A stretch of 64,000 nt of DNA, from assembly GCF_900101115.1 (NCBI RefSeq), contig NZ_FNFU01000007.1, positions 62,001 through 126,000 of the forward strand, read 5' to 3'. The notes under the pieces were generated by a model. It was not told where the DNA came from. It saw only the letters and a list, made by a program, of their open reading frames with translations, and did not search any database. Shown one piece after another: positions 60,064 to 64,000 of the stretch. Position 1 is the stretch's first letter, and every line of letters starts with the position of its first letter. Both the position numbers and the translations under genes were made by a program. The DNA is from Cryobacterium psychrotolerans (GTDB lineage: Bacteria > Actinomycetota > Actinomycetes > Actinomycetales > Microbacteriaceae).

Positions 60064-61224
60064 ATGATCACCCTCCGCGTCCTCGTCGACCAGATGATCG
60101 CGCCGGTTCCCGGCGGCATCGGTCGCTACACCGAGGAACTCACCCGGCAGCTGATCGCGACCGCGCCTGCCGACTGCTTCGTCGAGGGCATCGTCTCGTC
60201 GTCTTCCAGCGACCAGTACGAGTACGTCGAACGGACGCTGCCCGGCCTGTCCGGGCTGTACAAGACGACCCTCGCCCGCCGCGAGCTGGCGGCCGCCTGG
60301 CAGCTCGGAATGACCACCTCGCCCGGGCCGGGCCTGATCCACGCGACGGGCCTCCTCGCCCCGCTCCGCCGGCACGACCTGGCCGACGGCACCCAGCTGG
60401 CCGTGACCGTCCACGACGTGCTCGCCTGGACGCATCCGGAGGCGCTCACGCCGACGACCGTCGCCTGGACGAAGGCGATGCTGAAGCGCGCCCGCAAGCA
60501 CGCCGACGCGGTCGTCGTGCCGAGCCACGCGGTCGCCGACCAGTTGTCGGAGATCGCCGACTTCGGGGACCGGGTGCGCGTGATCGGCGGCGCCGTGGCC
60601 AGCGGGCTCCGGCTTCCCACCGACTACCTCGTCTCCGGCACGCTCTCCTCGGGGGTGGCGGCCACCGAGGCTCTCGGGCTCCCGGCGGAATACATCCTCG
60701 CGGCGGGCACCCTCGAGCCGCGCAAGGCGATCACCGCGCTGATCACCGCCCTCGGGCTGCCCGGCGCGCCCGATCTGCCCCTCATCGTGCTCGGGCCGGA
60801 TTCCTGGGGTGAGCTCGATATCGCCTCGGTGGCCGACGAGGCGGGCCTCGCGCCGGGCCGCGTGCGGGCGATGACCGGGCTGAGCGACGAGGAGCTCGCG
60901 GTCGTGATCTCCCGCGCCTCGGTCTTCGTCTTCCCGAGCCTGGAGGAGGGCTTCTCCACCCCGATCATCCAGGCCTTCCACTTCGGCACCCCGGTCGTGC
61001 ATTCGGATGCCCCCGCCAACGTCGAAGCGGCCGGTGACGCCGGGTTCGTCGTCGAGCGGCAGGACGCGGCCGGCTACCCCGAACGGCTCGCCGCCGCGGT
61101 GTCCCGGGTGCTCGGCGACGCCGAGCTCGCCCGCAGGCTGAGCATCGCCGGCAGCGATCGGGCCAGGGCGTTCAGCTGGCGAGACTCGGCCGAGCGCGTC
61201 TGGCAGCTGCACGCCGACCTGTAG
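60064..61224 (+). CDS. GT4 glycosyltransferase
   Basis: A 386-aa GT-B protein. LRVLVDQMIAPVPGGIGRYTEELTRQL gives the glycine-rich acceptor-side loop. VTVHDVLAWTHPEALT and VVVPSHAVADQL follow. In the donor domain are AAGTLEPRKAITALITAL, FVFPSLEEGFSTPIIQAFHFGTPVV (the E-x7-E type motif) and NVEAAGDAGFV. This is the usual layout of mannosyl-/rhamnosyl-type GT4 enzymes. The ATG at 60064 is preceded by AAAGAG. The same frame is open far upstream across the protease gene, but that part is antisense and low-complexity. Specificity is unknown. Confidence 0.88.
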   Translation: MITLRVLVDQMIAPVPGGIGRYTEELTRQLIATAPADCFVEGIVSSSSSDQYEYVERTLPGLSGLYKTTLARRELAAAWQLGMTTSPGPGLIHATGLLAPLRRHDLADGTQLAVTVHDVLAWTHPEALTPTTVAWTKAMLKRARKHADAVVVPSHAVADQLSEIADFGDRVRVIGGAVASGLRLPTDYLVSGTLSSGVAATEALGLPAEYILAAGTLEPRKAITALITALGLPGAPDLPLIVLGPDSWGELDIASVADEAGLAPGRVRAMTGLSDEELAVVISRASVFVFPSLEEGFSTPIIQAFHFGTPVVHSDAPANVEAAGDAGFVVERQDAAGYPERLAAAVSRVLGDAELARRLSIAGSDRARAFSWRDSAERVWQLHADL

Positions 61225-61256
61225 CCCGCCGCCTCGCGCACGGTAACCTAAAGCCT

Positions 61257-62441
61257 ATGCATTCGTCCCCGACCGAGGTCCCGCGCGCCCGGCGCCTGGA
61301 CTCCCTGACCGGACTGCGCTGGTGGGCCGCCTTCGGCGTCTTCCTGTTCCACATGAACAACCTGGCGCCACTTCCGATCTTTCCGATCCTTCGGTTCGGC
61401 AACTACGGGGTCATGTTCTTCTTCCTGCTCTCCGGGTTCGTCCTGACCTGGTCCGCCAACGCGAAGGTCTCCCCGACGACGTTCTGGTGGCGCCGCTTCG
61501 CACGGATCTACCCCGCCTACCTCGTGGCGCTGATCATCGCGATCCCGGTGTTCTACAGCTTCGCCCCCGACCCCGCGGACTGGTGGGTCAAGCCGGTCGA
61601 CGTGGGCATCCTGCTGCTGTCGGTCGTGCTGCTGCAGGGCTGGTCGAAGGATCCCGTGGTGCTGTTCTCGGGCAACCCGGCCGGCTGGACGCTGACGTTC
61701 GAGTCCTTCTTCTATGCCCTGCACCCGGCCCTGAACACGTTCCTGCGGATGCTGCGGCTGCGTGGAACGCTGATCGCGGCGCTGGCCATCGTCGTGCTCA
61801 GCTTCGGCTACCGGGCCGCGAGCCTGGCCTGGCCGGGAACGTTCGTGACCGACATCCCGTGGCCGGTCGTGCGGCTGAGCGAGTTCGCGCTCGGCATGAC
61901 CGCCGCGCACGCCATGCGCCTCGGCTGGACCACACGGCTCTCCCCCATCGTCATGTACCTCGCCGGCGGCTTGTTCATTGCCTGGTACGTGCTTCCGCCC
62001 ATCCTGCTCAGTCCCGCGAACGCCGAGATCGTCGGCGGCGGGGCCATCGGCCTGGCCGTGCGCAGCAGCACCAACGAGTGGATGCTGCTGCTCTGCGCCC
62101 TGCTCGTGGTGACGGTCGCGTCCCGGGACGTCCGCGGCGGCCGGTCGATCCTGCGCAGCAAGCCCCTGGTGAAGCTCGGCGAGTGGTCGTACACGTTTTA
62201 CCTCGTGCACGCCACCGGGATCTACATTGTGCTTGCCCAGGTCGGCCCGCAGCCCTACAGCCGGTGGAGCATCCTGTGGTACGTGGGAATGCTCGCCCTG
62301 GCGCTGATGATGTCGGCGGCCCTGCACTACGCCGTCGAGAAGCCCTGCGAACGGTTCCTGCGCAGCCGCTGGGATGCCCGGCTCGCCCGCCGCGAGGCAG
62401 CCCGGGTGGCCGCCCTCGCCCCCGATCCCGTCACCACCTGA
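61257..62441 (+). CDS. acyltransferase-3 family membrane protein
   Basis: A 394-aa protein with about ten hydrophobic helices. RLDSLTGLRWWAAFGVFLFHMNNL carries the conserved R and H of the family. YGVMFFFLLSGFVLTWS, FWWRRFARIYPAYL and TFESFFYALHP follow. It likely O-acylates a surface glycan. It begins 32 bases after the glycosyltransferase gene, with a TAACCT box close to the ATG, and ends at a strong hairpin shared with the LCP gene. Confidence 0.87.
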   Translation: MHSSPTEVPRARRLDSLTGLRWWAAFGVFLFHMNNLAPLPIFPILRFGNYGVMFFFLLSGFVLTWSANAKVSPTTFWWRRFARIYPAYLVALIIAIPVFYSFAPDPADWWVKPVDVGILLLSVVLLQGWSKDPVVLFSGNPAGWTLTFESFFYALHPALNTFLRMLRLRGTLIAALAIVVLSFGYRAASLAWPGTFVTDIPWPVVRLSEFALGMTAAHAMRLGWTTRLSPIVMYLAGGLFIAWYVLPPILLSPANAEIVGGGAIGLAVRSSTNEWMLLLCALLVVTVASRDVRGGRSILRSKPLVKLGEWSYTFYLVHATGIYIVLAQVGPQPYSRWSILWYVGMLALALMMSAALHYAVEKPCERFLRSRWDARLARREAARVAALAPDPVTT

Positions 62442-62506
62442 CCCGCGAAACCGCAGTTGTGCGCGTTATTCGCGTGTTTTAGCGCGCACAACTGCGGTTT
62501 CGCGGG
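62442..62506. terminator. perfect 24-bp-stem bidirectional terminator hairpin
   Basis: Arms at 62442-62465 and 62483-62506 are perfect reverse complements over 24 bases with a 17-base loop. It starts at the acyltransferase stop (62441) and ends 14 bases before the LCP stop (62521), so it can serve both convergent transcripts. Confidence 0.8.
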
Positions 62507-62520
62507 GACTTGCGGGGGCG

Positions 62521-63885
62521 TTAGGGGGCGGGCGTGGGAGAGGCGGGGGGCGCGAGGGCTTTGTCGATCAGAGAACGGATGTAGTCGTAGTCGGGATCTT
62601 CCGGGTTGACGTCGTTCTCCGGCACGAGCTCGACCGAGTTGATCGGCTGCTTCTTCGTCTTCGAGGCCAGGTCGACGAAGTAGCCCAGCATGCCCTGCGG
62701 GACATCCGTCTTCACGACCTGGGCGCCGGCCGTGGCGACGGCCTGGAACTTGGTCAGCACGTTGGCCGGGTTGAACTGCTTGAGGATCGCCTCCTGGAGC
62801 ACCCGCTGGCGGGCCATCCGGTCGTAGTCGCTCGTGCCGTGGCGGGCCCGGCCGTACCAGAGCGCGGTGTACCCGTCCATGTGCTGCTGCCCGGCCTCGA
62901 CCCAGCCGTCGACGTTGTTGAACTGCTCGTCGCCGCCGATCGGCAGGCGCTCCTTGACATTGATGTCCACGCCGCCGAGCGCGTCGATGAGGTCGGTGAA
63001 GCCCTGCATGTCGATCAGCACGTAGTACTGGATGCTCAGGCCGGTGACGCCCTGGGCGGCGTCCCGCATGGCCTCGATGCCGGGCGAGCTGGCCTGGGCG
63101 GCCGCGTCGGGGTACAGCTCTGGGCGCTTGAGTTCCATCTCGGTGTAGATGGAGTTGAGCATGCAGGCGGAGACGTCGCATCCGTCGATGGCGCCGTAGC
63201 CCTCCGGGTAGATGTCCGCGAGCGGGGAGTCGGCCGGGAAGGGCACGTTCTCGAGGTCCCGGGGCAGGCCGATCATGGTGGCCTGGCCGGTCTTGGCATC
63301 GATGCTGACCACGGAAATGCTGTCGGGGCGCAGGCCATCGCGGCCGGGTCCGGCGTCGCCGCCGAGCAGCAGGATGTTGTACCGGCCGTCGACGGGCGGC
63401 TCCGACGGCCCGGCGGAGAACACGGACGACAGGAAACCGCTCGCCGTGGTCGCCACATAGGCGCCGTAGGCGGCGGTGCCGCTGGTGAACGCCATCAGAA
63501 CGACCGCCAGGCCGGCGATGATCGGCCGGGCCTTCGGAGAGGTGCGCACGAGGCGGGCCAGCCGGATGGTGTCGATGCTGAGCACCGCCCAGGCGACCGC
63601 GCAGAAGGCGAGCGCCAGCGCGGCGACCCACAGGCCGATCGTGCTCGTGAAGACCGTGAGCACGACCTGCGGCCAGAGCACCCAGGCGACGCCGGCAATG
63701 ATGCCCAGGATGAGCACAGTCAGGGTCAGGCGCAGGCCGAAGCGGCCGAGTTTTCGGTTTCCGGCCAGCACCTGCGGCGAACCGGGCAGCACCGTGTTGA
63801 GCACGACGAGCCACCAGGCTCGCTTGGTCATCACGGGCGCGGATCGGGCATCCGGGTAGCGGATCGGGCTTCGGGCGCTGCTCAT
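62521..63885 (-). CDS. LytR-CpsA-Psr (LCP) family glycopolymer ligase
   Basis: A 454-aa protein. The N-terminal cytoplasmic part and several hydrophobic helices run to about residue 145. The extracellular LCP domain follows: NILLLGGDAGPGRDGLRPDSI, the metal/pyrophosphate-binding arginine segment in IGLPRDLENV, ALGGVDINV, and YGRARHGTSDYDRMARQRVL. The C-terminus is Pro/Ala-rich. LCP enzymes move undecaprenyl-pyrophosphate-linked glycopolymers onto peptidoglycan, the natural last step for the polymers encoded here. Four N-terminal helices are more than the single helix of typical LCP proteins; the extra helices are common in Microbacteriaceae. The ATG overlaps the purE stop by 4 bases. Confidence 0.92.
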   Translation of the reverse strand: MSSARSPIRYPDARSAPVMTKRAWWLVVLNTVLPGSPQVLAGNRKLGRFGLRLTLTVLILGIIAGVAWVLWPQVVLTVFTSTIGLWVAALALAFCAVAWAVLSIDTIRLARLVRTSPKARPIIAGLAVVLMAFTSGTAAYGAYVATTASGFLSSVFSAGPSEPPVDGRYNILLLGGDAGPGRDGLRPDSISVVSIDAKTGQATMIGLPRDLENVPFPADSPLADIYPEGYGAIDGCDVSACMLNSIYTEMELKRPELYPDAAAQASSPGIEAMRDAAQGVTGLSIQYYVLIDMQGFTDLIDALGGVDINVKERLPIGGDEQFNNVDGWVEAGQQHMDGYTALWYGRARHGTSDYDRMARQRVLQEAILKQFNPANVLTKFQAVATAGAQVVKTDVPQGMLGYFVDLASKTKKQPINSVELVPENDVNPEDPDYDYIRSLIDKALAPPASPTPAP

Positions 63886-64000
63886 AGCCTGGCTTGCAGG
63901 TCCCGGTTCTTCTGCTCGACCTGTGCGGCGAGCGCCTCCGCGTAGCCGGCCAGCTTGAGTCGGAGGGAGTCATCGGCGGTGGCGAGGATCTTGACCGCGA
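63882..64000 (-). CDS. purE: N5-carboxyaminoimidazole ribonucleotide mutase, C-terminal end
   Basis: Only the last 38 codons and the stop are present. The translation AVKILATADDSLRLKLAGYA, then EALAAQVEQKNRDLQARL, matches the helical C-terminus of PurE, which rearranges N5-CAIR to CAIR in purine synthesis. The stop overlaps the LCP start by 4 bases (ATGA). The purE-LCP neighbourhood is familiar in Microbacteriaceae. The catalytic part lies outside the window, so the call rests on this end and the context. Confidence 0.75.
   Translation of the reverse strand, partial: AVKILATADDSLRLKLAGYAEALAAQVEQKNRDLQARL

Overview
The window is a high-GC actinobacterial chromosome segment, most likely from the family Microbacteriaceae. 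The family call is an inference. It rests on high GC, frequent GTG starts, -10-like hexamers very close to start codons, and two conserved gene neighbourhoods: whiB beside a membrane glycosyltransferase and a DUF5719-type gene near manA at the left edge, and purE overlapping an LCP-family gene at the right edge. Almost everything between these edges builds, exports or anchors cell-surface glycans.

Layout. (1) 1-7172, mostly minus: a DUF5719-like start, a large membrane GT2, whiB, galE, an N-terminally short GlxA-type regulator (plus strand) and manA. (2) 7266-13143, plus: two tandem O-antigen-ligase paralogs, a Wzx-like flippase and a GlfT2-type galactofuranosyltransferase. (3) 13144-13506: a non-coding block with two near-identical 74-bp repeats, hairpins and a G-run tract. 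(4) 13507-15856, minus: a WbpI/WecB-type 2-epimerase and a glycosyltransferase. (5) 15988-31240, plus: a tightly packed 14-gene operon holding an ABC flippase, five glycosyltransferases, a DUF2304 protein, an acetyltransferase/aminotransferase/dehydrogenase trio, UDP-galactopyranose mutase, a large membrane protein, a nucleotide-sugar dehydrogenase and one unknown gene. (6) 31212-37574, minus: a glycosyltransferase, a 1065-aa secreted LGFP-repeat protein and two GT2 enzymes, one GlfT1-like. (7) 37771-48529: a CDP-ribitol-type bifunctional synthase, a LicD/methyltransferase fusion, two large GT2 fusions (one with a TagF-like polymerase domain), a second CDP-polyol phosphotransferase and decayed gene remnants. 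(8) 48553-53584: two acyltransferase-3 proteins and a secreted EEP-fold protein. (9) 53656-57580, minus: a CapD-type dehydratase, an epimerase/reductase and a Wzm/Wzt-type ABC exporter. (10) 57679-64000: a secreted metzincin with CWB2 repeats, a glycosyltransferase, an acyltransferase, an LCP ligase and the end of purE.

How it fits together. Glf, GlfT1-like and GlfT2-like proteins point to a galactofuranose-containing glycan. WbpA-, WbpB-, WbpE-, WbpD- and WbpI-like enzymes together could make UDP-ManNAc3NAcA. The CDP-ribitol synthase, LicD domain and TagF-like proteins point to a polyol-phosphate polymer. Three possible membrane-crossing routes (Wzx-like, MsbA/PglK-like, Wzm/Wzt-like), ligases and an LCP protein would export and attach the products. 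No undecaprenyl-phosphate sugar-1-phosphate transferase is visible, so the priming step is presumably encoded elsewhere. Two blocks, about 41.0-46.6 kb and 48.55-50.6 kb, have visibly lower GC and look imported. No rRNA, tRNA, CRISPR array, transposase or integrase was seen.
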